Shown piece after piece: positions 25,721 to 34,286 of a stretch of DNA of 64,000 bases. How positions within the stretch are numbered: the stretch's first letter is position 1; each line of letters starts with the position of its first letter. This DNA comes from JALYOC01 sp036675345 (GTDB taxonomy: Bacteria > Myxococcota > Myxococcia > Myxococcales > Myxococcaceae). A program made the position numbers and the translations under genes. The notes beneath the pieces were generated by a model. That model was not told where the DNA came from and ran no database searches. It was given only the letters and a program-made list of their open reading frames with translations. The stretch lies in assembly GCA_036675345.1 (NCBI GenBank), contig JAKFFE010000017.1, positions 607,012 through 671,011 of the forward strand, given 5' to 3'.

Positions 25721-26797
25721 TTACCGACGGGCGACTCCGGCCAGTCGGGCGGCCTTCTTCAACCCGGCGAACGGCAGCAGCGTCTGCGCCTCCTGCGGCG
25801 AGACCCAGCGGTGCTCCTGGTGTTCGGACGAACGCTGCAGGGTGGCGCCCTGCGGCCAGCGCGCCACGAAGGCGGACTCCTCCACCAGCCGGGGTGGCAG
25901 CTCGTCTCCCAGCGCGAAGGCATGGACGTAGTCCAGCGGCCGGACCTCTACGGCCACTCCGGTCTCCTCCTGTACCTCGCGCCCGGCTGCCTGGAGCGCT
26001 GACTCCCCTGCTTCGATCCGCCCGGTCACCGTCTGCCAGAAGCCACCACGCGCCTCGGTGCGGCGCAGCGCCAGCACCTGGCCCTGGGCATCCACCACCG
26101 TGACCGAGACGGTCCGCAGTCGAGCTGGCTGGAAGGTGACCTCGGCCTCGAACACCTCGCCGTAGGCCTGCGCCAGGGCGTCCTCCACCGCCTCCACTGA
26201 CGGGACCTGTTCTCCCAGCTCCATCGCCATCGAGGTCACCCCCGCCTCCTGGATCCCGCAGGGGACGATCAGCTGAAAGTGCCGCAGGTCGGGGCGGACG
26301 TTGAGCGCGAACCCGTGGGTGGTCAGCCAGCGGGAGATGTGCACGCCGATGGCGCCGATCTTCCGCGCGTCCGGATCCCCCTTCTGCCCCAGCCACACCC
26401 CCGGCCACTCGGAGATCCTCCCGGCGGTGATCCCGAAGCGGGACAGCGCGCGGATCAGCCCCTCCTCCACGCTGCGCACGTACTTGCGGACGTCCTGGCG
26501 ATCCGGCGCCAGGTTCAAGATCGGGTAGCCCACGATCTGCCCCGGCCCATGGTAGGTAACGTCCCCTCCGCGATCGGTGTGGTGGACCTCCACCCCCAGC
26601 TGCTCCAGCAGTGCCGGGGGGGCGAGGATGTTGCCGTCCTTGGCCGCCCTCCCCAGGGTCAGCACCGGCGGGTGCTCCAGCAGCAGCAGGGTGTCGGGGA
26701 CCCGTCCCTGCTTGCGGGCCTCCAGGAACAGCTTCTGCAGCTTGAGGCCGTCCTCGTACTCGACCCGGCCCAACCGGTAGACGTCCAGCGCTCTCAT
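25721..26797 (-). CDS. lipB: Octanoyltransferase LipB fused to a Nudix hydrolase domain
   Basis: 358 residues from the ATG at 26797, which overlaps the upstream stop (ATGA). Residues 1-220 are LipB, with RGGDVTYHGPGQ near 70, the conserved Lys in ARKIGAIGVH near 143 and the catalytic Cys in VPCGI near 178. LipB moves octanoyl groups from ACP to lipoyl domains. Residues 228-358 form a Nudix domain with a complete box G-x5-E-x7-RE-x2-EE-x-G (256-277). The Nudix substrate is unknown. Stand-alone LipB is about 210-230 residues, so the C-terminal half is an addition. It is the last gene of the lipA operon. Confidence 0.93.
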   Translation of the reverse strand: MRALDVYRLGRVEYEDGLKLQKLFLEARKQGRVPDTLLLLEHPPVLTLGRAAKDGNILAPPALLEQLGVEVHHTDRGGDVTYHGPGQIVGYPILNLAPDRQDVRKYVRSVEEGLIRALSRFGITAGRISEWPGVWLGQKGDPDARKIGAIGVHISRWLTTHGFALNVRPDLRHFQLIVPCGIQEAGVTSMAMELGEQVPSVEAVEDALAQAYGEVFEAEVTFQPARLRTVSVTVVDAQGQVLALRRTEARGGFWQTVTGRIEAGESALQAAGREVQEETGVAVEVRPLDYVHAFALGDELPPRLVEESAFVARWPQGATLQRSSEHQEHRWVSPQEAQTLLPFAGLKKAARLAGVARR

Positions 26798-28317
26798 CCC
26801 TCGTCCGTCTTCTTGCGCCGCCGGGCGGGCTTCTTCTCCGGCTTGTCCGGGGCGGCGCGGTTGATCTTCCTGGCGGACCACTCGCCGGCGGGCAACCGGC
26901 CCAGCAGCGCGCGCAGCTCATGTCCCAATCGCCCCGACGCCATCGCCAGCTCCGCCACGGTGGTCAGCAGCTCTTCGGTAGCGTCCAGCTCGGAGGCGCG
27001 CAACGCCGCCAACCGCCGGGCCACCTCCACCACCTCCTCCCGCGAGGGAGGCTGGAAGGAGACCGCGATCTGCACCCGCTCCAGCAGCTCGGGGGGAATC
27101 CGGCCTCCGGTGGCCTGGGCCAGCACCGCGGTCGGGTACAGCGGCAGCTCCTGCCCGTCCCGGGCCAGCATCACCTCCGCGGCGGGCAGCACCCCGCGCA
27201 TCGCCAGCAACACCGGGGCGGCGCGCCCTCCCCGGATCACCCGGGCCAGCTGCCTCCAGTCTTCCGGGGTGGCGTCCTCCAGGTGGTCCACCAGCGCGGG
27301 CAGGTCCGCCGGCGCCACGTCCAGCTGCGAGGGCGACTCCACATAGACGCCCAGGCCCCGACGTTCCAGGTCGCGCAGGTGGGCGGTCTTGCCGGCGCCC
27401 TCCGGGCCCAACAACAGCACCGAGTCCACCCCCAGCCGCAGCGCCAGTTCGATCTCCCGGATCGCCTGCTCCTGGCCCACCGGATCCACGGTGGGCCCCG
27501 GGGCGCGCCGGGCAGGCATCGCGCTGGAGTCGGAGGGGTTGCCAGTGGAGCTCAGCACCGCGCCCGCGGAGGCCAGGCTGGCCGCCCCCTGCTGTGGCAG
27601 GACGGTGGCCGCGACGGTCACGGCTGCGGGAGCAGCCCGGGTGGCCGCGCCCTGCCCCACGAGTAGGCGAGGATCGGATCGGGTGGCCGCGCCCGGAAGA
27701 CCGGCGAGGGCAGTCGCCTCCTCTCGCGCGGAGACCTGAGCCGGCGAACCCGCCTCCTGCTCCGGCGGTCGCGCCGCGTCAGCCCCGGGCAGCTGCGCTT
27801 CGGACGCCTCTCCCAGCAGCCGCGCCGACTCCCGCACGCAAGCCAGACAGACGTAGGCGCCGGCGGGCCCCGCGACCAGCTCGCCCACCTCGGACTTGGG
27901 CTTGCAGCAGAAGGAGCACCAGGCGTTGAGCGCCGGATCGGCCCGGGTAGGGCCGCGATCGATCAGCTGCTTCTGGGAGGCGTCCGCCAGATCCACCAGC
28001 TCGTCGGCGGGGTTCAGCGCCAGGTCCTCCAGCGGCTGGAGGGCGGCCTTCTCCTCCGCCTCCTCTTCCGCGTCGGTGACCGCGCGCAGGAACGGGCGGT
28101 CCGGCATCCATTCCATCCTCCGGACCTGATCGGAGATGTCGGTGCGGGTGACGTCCAGCCGGCTGGCGTGCCGCATCATCTGCAGCGCCCGTTCGTTCTG
28201 TCCGCGCTGCCGGTAGACGGTGGCCGCCTTCATCAGCAGCTCCACCGCCTGGGATCTGTCGCCTCTGACCTCGGCCTGCTGCGCCGCGCGAAGGTACTCA
28301 CGAGCCTCGTCCGCCAT
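26794..28317 (-). CDS. TPR / ClpX-type zinc finger / P-loop protein
   Basis: 507 residues. A TPR-like N-terminus (1-60) is followed by a four-Cys zinc finger (129-160, WCSFCCKPKSEVGELVAGP then YVCLACV) that closely matches the dimerising zinc domain of ClpX. An Ala-rich linker follows, then a P-loop domain with Walker A GPEGAGKT near 303. I cannot find an intact Walker B DE, so the AAA-like domain may be degenerate. The C-terminus is Lys/Arg-rich. It lies between the E2 gene and lipB and is coupled to lipB, so a role in quality control or assembly of lipoylated complexes is possible but inferred. Confidence 0.8.
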   Translation of the reverse strand: MADEAREYLRAAQQAEVRGDRSQAVELLMKAATVYRQRGQNERALQMMRHASRLDVTRTDISDQVRRMEWMPDRPFLRAVTDAEEEAEEKAALQPLEDLALNPADELVDLADASQKQLIDRGPTRADPALNAWCSFCCKPKSEVGELVAGPAGAYVCLACVRESARLLGEASEAQLPGADAARPPEQEAGSPAQVSAREEATALAGLPGAATRSDPRLLVGQGAATRAAPAAVTVAATVLPQQGAASLASAGAVLSSTGNPSDSSAMPARRAPGPTVDPVGQEQAIREIELALRLGVDSVLLLGPEGAGKTAHLRDLERRGLGVYVESPSQLDVAPADLPALVDHLEDATPEDWRQLARVIRGGRAAPVLLAMRGVLPAAEVMLARDGQELPLYPTAVLAQATGGRIPPELLERVQIAVSFQPPSREEVVEVARRLAALRASELDATEELLTTVAELAMASGRLGHELRALLGRLPAGEWSARKINRAAPDKPEKKPARRRKKTDEG

Positions 28318-28369
28318 GGCGGCGGAGCTTACACCGCCCGGGGAAAGCAGCCCCCCAGGCGGCGGTGGC

Positions 28370-29614
28370 TCACTGCAGCTCCAGGAACAGCAACTCCGGG
28401 TGCTCCAGGTAGCGGATCAGCTCGTAGGTGAACTCCGCGCCCACGTGGCCGTCGATCACCCGGTGGTCGAAGGAGAGGGAGATGTTCATCATCTCCCGGA
28501 TCACGATCTGGTCGTCAATCACCACCGGCCGCTTGCGCATCTTGTGGATGCCCAGGATGCCCACCTCGGGGTGGTTGATGATCGGGGTGGCGAACAGCCC
28601 TCCGGTCTGCCCCAGGGAGGTGATGGTGAAGGTGCCGCCGGACAGCTCCTCCATCTTCAGCTTCCGGTCGCGGGCCGCGGCGCCCAGGCGGGCGATCTCG
28701 TTGGCCAGCTCGCGGATCGAGAGGTGCTCCACCCCCTTGACCACCGGCACCGTCAGCCCCTCGTCGGTGGCCGCGGCGATGCCCAGGTTGTAGGTCCCGC
28801 GCACCACCAGCTCCTGCGCGGTCTCGTCCATGTTGGAGTTGAGGTGCGGGAACTTCCGCAGCGACGCCACCACCGCCTTGCAGAAGAAGGGCAGGAAGGA
28901 GAGCTTCTGGGTGTCACCGGAGGCGGCCAGCTGCTCGTTGAGCCGCTTGCGCAGCGAGACCAGCTCGGTGGCGTCCATCTCCTCCACGAAGGTGAAGTGG
29001 GGCGCGGTGAACTTCGACTTCACCATCTTCTCGGCGATCTTCCGCCGGATCCCCCGCAGCGGGATCCGCTCGTCACCCTTGAGCTGGGCGATCGCCGGGC
29101 CACTGGGCGCGGGGCGGGCCGCGGCGGGAGCGGCCTTGGCCGAGGCAGCGCCGCCCTCCATCGCCGCCACCACGTCCGACTTGAGCACCCGGCCCTGGGG
29201 ACCGGTGCCGGCGATGGTGGAGAGATCCAGGTTGTGCTCCCGGGCCATCCGCCGGGTCACCGGGGTGGCCAGCACCTTGGAATCAGAAGAGGTGGAAGCG
29301 GTCGCGGCGGCCTTGGGGGCGGCGGGAGCGGCGGCGTGCGACGCGGCAGGAGCGGCAGCGGCCGAGGCCCCCCCCTCCAGCTCCAGGGTCACCAGCGGGT
29401 GGTGGACCTTGGCGATGTCCCCCTCCTTGCCGTGGGTCTTCACCACCCGGCCCTTCTTGGGGCTGGGGACGGTCACCGTCGCCTTGTCGGTCATCACCTC
29501 GACCAGCGCCTGGTCCTCGGAGATGGCATCGCCCTCCTTGACCAGCCACTTGACGATCTCGCCCTCCACCACGCCCTCGCCGATGTCCGGCAACGTCAAC
29601 TCGAAGGTGGCCAT
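28370..29614 (-). CDS. 2-oxo acid dehydrogenase E2 (dihydrolipoamide acyltransferase)
   Basis: 414 residues. There is one lipoyl domain with the lipoylated Lys44 in EVMTDKATV, a peripheral-subunit-binding domain (about 125-165, TPVTRRMAREHNLDL), Ala/Pro linkers, and the catalytic domain with the active-site SFDHRVIDG near 385. The MTDKATV context and single lipoyl domain resemble branched-chain or mixed E2 proteins, but the substrate cannot be fixed. E1 genes are not in the window; an E3 (lpdA) is at 44448. It lies between lipA and the zinc-finger gene on the same strand. Confidence 0.95.
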   Translation of the reverse strand: MATFELTLPDIGEGVVEGEIVKWLVKEGDAISEDQALVEVMTDKATVTVPSPKKGRVVKTHGKEGDIAKVHHPLVTLELEGGASAAAAPAASHAAAPAAPKAAATASTSSDSKVLATPVTRRMAREHNLDLSTIAGTGPQGRVLKSDVVAAMEGGAASAKAAPAAARPAPSGPAIAQLKGDERIPLRGIRRKIAEKMVKSKFTAPHFTFVEEMDATELVSLRKRLNEQLAASGDTQKLSFLPFFCKAVVASLRKFPHLNSNMDETAQELVVRGTYNLGIAAATDEGLTVPVVKGVEHLSIRELANEIARLGAAARDRKLKMEELSGGTFTITSLGQTGGLFATPIINHPEVGILGIHKMRKRPVVIDDQIVIREMMNISLSFDHRVIDGHVGAEFTYELIRYLEHPELLFLELQ

Positions 29615-29739
29615 GCTTGTGAACCCCTCTCCCTGGATCGTTTTGCTGCGGGCCGCCTGCTATCAGGGGACCTGCCCCCTCGTCTCCGAAATCCCGCCTG
29701 GGGATCTTTCGGAAGCACAGCGGCGGACGGATGCGGTCT

Positions 29740-30681
29740 CTAGGCGGGGGTGGGCGCCGGAGCCGACAACCGCTCCCGCTCCATCAGCCCCTTCATGAAG
29801 AACTCGGCGGCCCGGTAGCTGGACCGCACCAGCGGTCCGGAGGCCACGTAGAGGAAGCCCATCGCCTCCGCCATCTGCTTGTACTCCTCGAACTTGGCCG
29901 GGGGCACGAAGCGCTCCACCCGCAGGTGGTACTGGGACGGCTGCAGGTACTGGCCGAAGGTGAGCACATCCACCCCCTGGTCGCGCAGCTCGCGGCAGGT
30001 CTGCTCCAGCTCCGCGTCGGTCTCGCCCAGCCCGACCATGATCGAGGTCTTGGTGTACAGCTTCTCCGGGCGCTGCTTGAGGTAGCGCAACACCCCCAGC
30101 GACTGGCGGTAGGTGGCGCGGCGATCGCGCACGGTGGGGGTCAGCCGCTCCACCGTCTCGATGTTGTGGGCGATCACGTGCGGGCGGGCCTCGGCCACGG
30201 TGGTCAGGTCCTTCTCCACGCCCTTGAAGTCCGGGATCAGCACCTCCACGATCGTCTTCGGGCTCTCCCGGCGCAGCGCGCGGATCGCCGAGGCGAAGTG
30301 GGAGGCCCCGCCGTCCGGCCGGTCATCGCGGTTCACCGAGGTGACCACGATGTACTCCAGCTCCAGCTCCTTCACCGCCAGGGCCAGGTTCTCGCCCTCC
30401 ATCGGATCCAGCGGGGGCGGCGCGCCCACCTTGACGTGACAGAAGCGGCAGGCGCGGGTGCACACCTCGCCCATCAGCATCACCGTGGCGGTGCCGCCGC
30501 CCCAGCACTCGGCGATGTTCGGACAACGCGCCTCTTCACACACCGTGGCCAGCTTGGTGCGGCGGATGATCGACTTGACCCGCTCGTAGCCCTCCCCGTG
30601 CGGAAGGCGGACCTTGAGCCAGTCCGGCTTTTTGGAGGTATCGGCGATCTGGGGGAGCGGGAAGCGATCCGGCGTGGCCAT
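29740..30681 (-). CDS. lipA: Lipoyl synthase
   Basis: 313 residues. It has both iron-sulfur sites: the N-terminal CEEARCPNIAEC for the auxiliary cluster and the radical-SAM CTRACRFC. The final R-S-S-Y motif (VRSSYRA) is also present. LipA inserts two sulfurs into octanoyl groups on lipoyl domains. The ATG at 30681 follows AGGAAG. It is the first gene of the minus-strand lipoylation operon, with 125 bp before E2 in which no terminator is seen. Confidence 0.97.
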   Translation of the reverse strand: MATPDRFPLPQIADTSKKPDWLKVRLPHGEGYERVKSIIRRTKLATVCEEARCPNIAECWGGGTATVMLMGEVCTRACRFCHVKVGAPPPLDPMEGENLALAVKELELEYIVVTSVNRDDRPDGGASHFASAIRALRRESPKTIVEVLIPDFKGVEKDLTTVAEARPHVIAHNIETVERLTPTVRDRRATYRQSLGVLRYLKQRPEKLYTKTSIMVGLGETDAELEQTCRELRDQGVDVLTFGQYLQPSQYHLRVERFVPPAKFEEYKQMAEAMGFLYVASGPLVRSSYRAAEFFMKGLMERERLSAPAPTPA

Positions 30682-30825
30682 CTTCCTGGGCTCTGTAATG
30701 GTGGGCGATCCCCGGGTCAAGACCGCCGGCCGCAGAGGGAGAACGAGGACGTGCTCCCGCTGGGCGGGCAGGCACCCGGACCGCGCACCCTCCTCCGGGC
30801 GCCAGGCCCCAGATTGAGTGACGCC

Positions 30826-31584
30826 ATGGCACGGCTGCTCGTGGGAACCAGTGGCTTCCATTACGCCCACTGGAAGAGGATCTTCTACCCGGTGGAGGTG
30901 CCGGCGGCGCGCTGGCTGCAGTTCTACGCGGACGTCTTCCCCACCACCGAGCTGAACACCACCTTCTACCGCCTCCCTCGCCCAGAGGCGGTGGATCGCT
31001 GGCGGGAGCAGTCCCCGCCCGGGTTCTCGTTCGCGGTGAAGGGCAGCCGGTTCATCACCCACCTGAAGCGGCTGCTGGATCCGGCCGACCCGCTGGATCG
31101 CTACTTCGAGATCGTCCTCCGGCTGGGCCCCAAGCTGGGCCCGGTGCTGTGGCAGCTGCCGCCTCAGCTCAAGGAGGTGGACCTGCCGAGGCTGGAGAAC
31201 TTCCTGCAGCACCTCCCCCCGGGGGTGCGCCATGTCTTCGAGTTCCGCGCCGAGGCCTGGCACACGCTGCCGGTGGCGGACCTGCTGGACGGGTACGGCG
31301 CCGCCTTCTGCGAGCACGATCTGCTCCGCCGCCCGGTCCCCCGGATCACCGGCGGCTTCCGGTACCTGCGCTTCCACGGCGCCACCGGCAAGTACCAGGG
31401 CCGCTACGGAAAGCCGGGACTGCGCCGGGTGGCGCGAGAACTGTCCCGCTGGCGGGCAGGCGGCCAGGACGCCTACGTGTACTTCAACAACGATCTGCAG
31501 GGGCACGCCCTGTTCGACGCGCTGGACCTGGGAGAGCTGCTGGGCGCACAGCTGCCCCTGGATCTGGCGGCGCAGCCGGCCTGA
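30826..31584 (+). CDS. DUF72 family protein
   Basis: 252 residues beginning LLVGTSGFHYAHWKRIFYP, with NTTFYRLP, FSFAVKGSRFITH, YLRFHGATGKYQGRY and DAYVYFNNDLQGHA, all typical of DUF72 (YecE-like) TIM-barrel proteins. The biochemical role of the family is not established. The ATG at 30826 begins the conserved domain directly. It is divergent from lipA over 144 bp. Confidence 0.9.
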   Translation: MARLLVGTSGFHYAHWKRIFYPVEVPAARWLQFYADVFPTTELNTTFYRLPRPEAVDRWREQSPPGFSFAVKGSRFITHLKRLLDPADPLDRYFEIVLRLGPKLGPVLWQLPPQLKEVDLPRLENFLQHLPPGVRHVFEFRAEAWHTLPVADLLDGYGAAFCEHDLLRRPVPRITGGFRYLRFHGATGKYQGRYGKPGLRRVARELSRWRAGGQDAYVYFNNDLQGHALFDALDLGELLGAQLPLDLAAQPA

Positions 31585-31635
31585 TCTGCAAAGGATGCTG
31601 CCGTCGGGGTCGCCCGCAGGTAGCCTGCCGCGCGA

Positions 31636-32898
31636 ATGGAACACGCAGAAACCGATCTGCCGCTGAAGCACACCCGGCCCCTCGTCTTCTTTGCCCTCAA
31701 CCTGCAGTTCGGCGCGGCGATCGGCTTCATGCAGATCGCGGTCCCCTACTGGCTGGCGGCGGACGGGCTCTCGCTGGCGCAGATTGGCGCCATCTCCGCC
31801 ACCGCCTTCATGCCCCACGCGCTGAAGATCCTGTGGGTGCCGTGGATCGACATCCTCCCCAACCGCAAGCGCTGGTACCTGTTCTGCGCGCTGGGCACCG
31901 CGGTGCTGGTGGGGGCCACTTCCCTGATCCCCAACCCGGCCAAGCACCTCACCCTGCTGGTGGTGCTGCTGACCGCGATGCAGGCGCTGACCGCCACCGC
32001 GTCCGCCGCCTCCAACGCGCTGATGGCCACCACCACCCGGGACACCGACAAGGGCCGGGCCAGCGGCTACTACATGGCCGGCAACGTGGGCGGCACCGCC
32101 ATCCTCGGCGCGCTGGCCCTGTGGCTCTCCTCGCGGGTCTCCCCCACCGCGCTGGGGCTGATCATGAGCGGGATCGTGGTCGCCGCCGCCCTGACCGTGC
32201 TCTGGGTCCACGAGCGCGTCTCCACCCAGGCGGTGGTCCGCTCGCTGGGCGCGGGGATGGTCCGGCTCAAGGAGATCTTCAGCGACCTGTGGGCCACCGC
32301 CAAAAGCCGGGTCGGCTTCACCGGGATCCTGATCTGCGCCTTGCCGGTGGGCTGCGGCGCGCTGACCAACCTCTTCTCGGCGATGGCCCCCGACTACCAG
32401 GCGTCCTCCGACGTGGTGGTGTTCGTCAACGGACCGGGGATGGGGATCACCGGCGGGCTGGGTTCGCTGGTGGGTGGGTTCCTGGCGGACCGGATGAACC
32501 GGCGGCTGAGCTACGCGCTGGCGGGCGGCCTGACCGGACTCTCCGCGCTGGTGATGGCGCTGGGGCCGATGAACACCACCACCTACGCCTGGGGCACCCT
32601 CCTCTACAGCTTCGCCAACGGGATCGCCTTTGCGGCCTTCGCGGCGATGGTGCTGGAGATGGTCTCCTCCGGCGCCGCGGTGGCCACCAAGTACGCGCTG
32701 TTCGTGGCCGTCTCCAACCAGGCGATCAGCTACACCACCGCGCTGGACGGCTGGGGCTCCACCCTGGGGCCCGGCGGCGCCCGGGGCACCCTGCTGTTCG
32801 ACTTCGGGATCACCCTGGTGGGGATCGTGATCCTGGCCGGGATCGTCCTGGTGGTGCGGCGGATGAAGCCGGTGGCGCAGGCGCCGGCCGTGGCCTGA
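31636..32898 (+). CDS. Major facilitator superfamily transporter (AmpG-like)
   Basis: 420 residues with about 12 hydrophobic segments. The first half resembles AmpG-type permeases (Y-W-L-A...LSLAQIG...LKILWVPWID), and a charged loop LADRMNRR sits before the later helices. AmpG proteins import muropeptides, but substrate residues cannot be judged here, so only the family is claimed. It follows the DUF72 gene by 51 bp and may be cotranscribed. Confidence 0.85.
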   Translation: MEHAETDLPLKHTRPLVFFALNLQFGAAIGFMQIAVPYWLAADGLSLAQIGAISATAFMPHALKILWVPWIDILPNRKRWYLFCALGTAVLVGATSLIPNPAKHLTLLVVLLTAMQALTATASAASNALMATTTRDTDKGRASGYYMAGNVGGTAILGALALWLSSRVSPTALGLIMSGIVVAAALTVLWVHERVSTQAVVRSLGAGMVRLKEIFSDLWATAKSRVGFTGILICALPVGCGALTNLFSAMAPDYQASSDVVVFVNGPGMGITGGLGSLVGGFLADRMNRRLSYALAGGLTGLSALVMALGPMNTTTYAWGTLLYSFANGIAFAAFAAMVLEMVSSGAAVATKYALFVAVSNQAISYTTALDGWGSTLGPGGARGTLLFDFGITLVGIVILAGIVLVVRRMKPVAQAPAVA

Positions 32899-32932
32899 CC
32901 CTCCGGGGCGCCTTTTTCCCCCAGTGAATTTT

Positions 32933-32968
32933 CGGCGCCCCCGCCCCGTCGGTGGCGCCGCCGTTTTT
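32933..32968 (+). terminator. Rho-independent terminator after the MFS gene
   Basis: CGGCGCC (32933-32939) pairs with GGCGCCG (32954-32960) over a 14-base loop and is followed by CCGTTTTT. It lies between the MFS stop and the ribosome site of the next gene, so it should separate the two units. Confidence 0.6.
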
Positions 32969-32987
32969 CGCCCTGGAGGGGCCCCCC

Positions 32988-33731
32988 ATGAAGTGGACGC
33001 AGCTGACCGGTACCGCCGTGCTGGCATTTTCCCTCGGCAACACGGCGTTCGCCCAGAAGCAGCATGGCGAAGCGGTGGCTTCGGCGAAGGAGGGAAAGAC
33101 CGCCGTCGACGAAGAGAAGCGCCGGTCCACCACCCCCGCCTCGGACACCTTCTCCTCGGACGAGGACGACGACGCGCCCTCCCTGGACGCCCTCAACGGC
33201 CCCGCCGTGGAGAGCCACGGGCAGCTCCCCCGCTTCGATCTCGGCGGCAGCTTCGGCTACAACAACCCGGCCGGAATGCTGGGTTTCGAGACCGAATACC
33301 GGGTCTCCGAATACCTGGGCCTGGGTCTCCACGGCGGACTCGGCGGCTGGGGGATGCGGCTCTCCCCGGTTGTGCACGCCTATCCCTTCGGCGCCTCCCA
33401 CCTGGGGCTGTACGCGGAGGCGGCCTTCTCCATGAACATGGGCGGGCCGGCCAGCGTGCAGATCAACGACCTCGAGACCCAGCTGGAGCTGGACTGGGCG
33501 CCGGCGGTGAACGTCAGCGTCGGCTACCGCCGGCAGTGGTACAGCCACTTCTGGACGTCCCTCAAGCTCGGCTACCAGTGGAAGCTGGGCGGGAACGACG
33601 ACTACCGGGTCACCGAGGGAGGCGCTCCGCTGACCCCGCCACAGCAGACGATGCTGAACCTGGTCCGGCCGGGCGCGGGCCTGCTGGGTGGCTTCGTGCT
33701 CGGGGCCTCGGCGGGGATCGCCTTCCTGTAA
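32988..33731 (+). CDS. Secreted beta-barrel outer-membrane protein
   Basis: 247 residues. The ATG at 32988 has GGAGG 9 bases upstream and gives a signal peptide ending GNTAFAQ. An acidic, disordered stretch (25-65) precedes alternating strands rich in Gly and aromatic residues (DLGGSFGYNNP, EYLGLGLHGGLGGWG, VSVGYRRQWYSH), typical of small outer-membrane barrels. No named family is recognised. Confidence 0.75.
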   Translation: MKWTQLTGTAVLAFSLGNTAFAQKQHGEAVASAKEGKTAVDEEKRRSTTPASDTFSSDEDDDAPSLDALNGPAVESHGQLPRFDLGGSFGYNNPAGMLGFETEYRVSEYLGLGLHGGLGGWGMRLSPVVHAYPFGASHLGLYAEAAFSMNMGGPASVQINDLETQLELDWAPAVNVSVGYRRQWYSHFWTSLKLGYQWKLGGNDDYRVTEGGAPLTPPQQTMLNLVRPGAGLLGGFVLGASAGIAFL

Positions 33732-33751
33732 CCCGGGCCTCTTCGCGGTCC

Positions 33752-33782
33752 TCGGCCGGTTCCCGCCGTGGGAGCCGGCCGA
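33752..33782. terminator. Long stem-loop between convergent genes
   Basis: Arms 33752-33764 and 33770-33782 form a 13-bp stem with a single G-T wobble and a 5-base loop, right between the barrel stop (33731) and the marR stop (33787). It would fold in either transcript. There is only a weak T-rich tract (CTTCTCATTT) on the plus side. Confidence 0.6.
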
Positions 33783-33786
33783 CTTC

Positions 33787-34215
33787 TCATTTCCGCGGTT
33801 CGTCTCCGGGGTCCATCGCCTCGGTCATCCGGGCCATCAGCCGCATCACCTCCGCGTACTCGCGGGCCGAGAGGTGCTCGCGCACCCGCTGATCCACCGA
33901 ACCGCAGGCCTCCACGAAGATCCGCAGCTCCTTCTGCCCGGCCGGGGTGACCTCCAGCCTCAAGGTGCGGCGATCCGCGCCTTCGCTCCGAAGGACCAGG
34001 CCCTCGTCCTCCAGCTTGGCGACCGCGCGGCTGGCGGCGGGCGCGTCGATCAGCAGACGGTCGGCCAGCTGCGACTGGGTGTCCACCTCCCGATGGGCGA
34101 TGGCCTTGAGCGCCAGCAATTGCACGATCGTCCGGTCGGTCCGGCCCTTGAGCCTGGCGCTGATCTGACGCCGGAAGGCGCGACGCAAATTGCCTATCTG
34201 CTCGGGAAGAGTCAC
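33787..34215 (-). CDS. MarR-family transcriptional regulator
   Basis: 142 residues starting at a GTG at 34215 that has AAGGAG 5 bases upstream; the frame runs on to 34269 but that part lies in the operator. The winged-helix core is clear: TQSQLADRLLIDAPAASRAVAKLEDEGLVLR then DRRTLRLEVTPAG. MarR proteins are usually dimeric repressors released by small ligands. It is divergent from the RND efflux operon and very likely represses it and itself through the palindrome at 34249. Confidence 0.92.
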   Translation of the reverse strand: MTLPEQIGNLRRAFRRQISARLKGRTDRTIVQLLALKAIAHREVDTQSQLADRLLIDAPAASRAVAKLEDEGLVLRSEGADRRTLRLEVTPAGQKELRIFVEACGSVDQRVREHLSAREYAEVMRLMARMTEAMDPGDEPRK

Positions 34216-34248
34216 CGGGGCTCCTTGTTCTTTACAATAATTGGTCCC

Positions 34249-34267
34249 GTCATTAGTTGCTAATGAC
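34249..34267. promoter_or_regulatory. Probable MarR operator
   Basis: A perfect palindrome GTCATTAG-TTG-CTAATGAC lies in the roughly 70-bp AT-rich space between the divergent regulator and efflux genes. Its core TTAGTTGCTAA fits the size and spacing of MarR-family boxes. It is 33 bp from the regulator start and 20 bp from the efflux start, where binding would block both promoters. Confidence 0.75.
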
Positions 34268-34286
34268 AACTCTCGGAGCGTTGTCA

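Noticed and set aside
25481..26002. A plus-strand gene in the gap after the M36 protease
   Set aside because: The frame continues antisense into the Nudix part of lipB, has no recognisable motif and no ribosome site.
29740..33027. A 1095-codon frame that includes lipA
   Set aside because: Only the last 313 residues are LipA, with a proper start and ribosome site at 30681. The upstream part is antisense to the DUF72 and transporter genes.
34257..34286. ATG at 34263 (or TTG at 34257) as the efflux-gene start
   Set aside because: It lies within the operator palindrome and has no ribosome site, whereas the GTG at 34287 has GGAG at good spacing.
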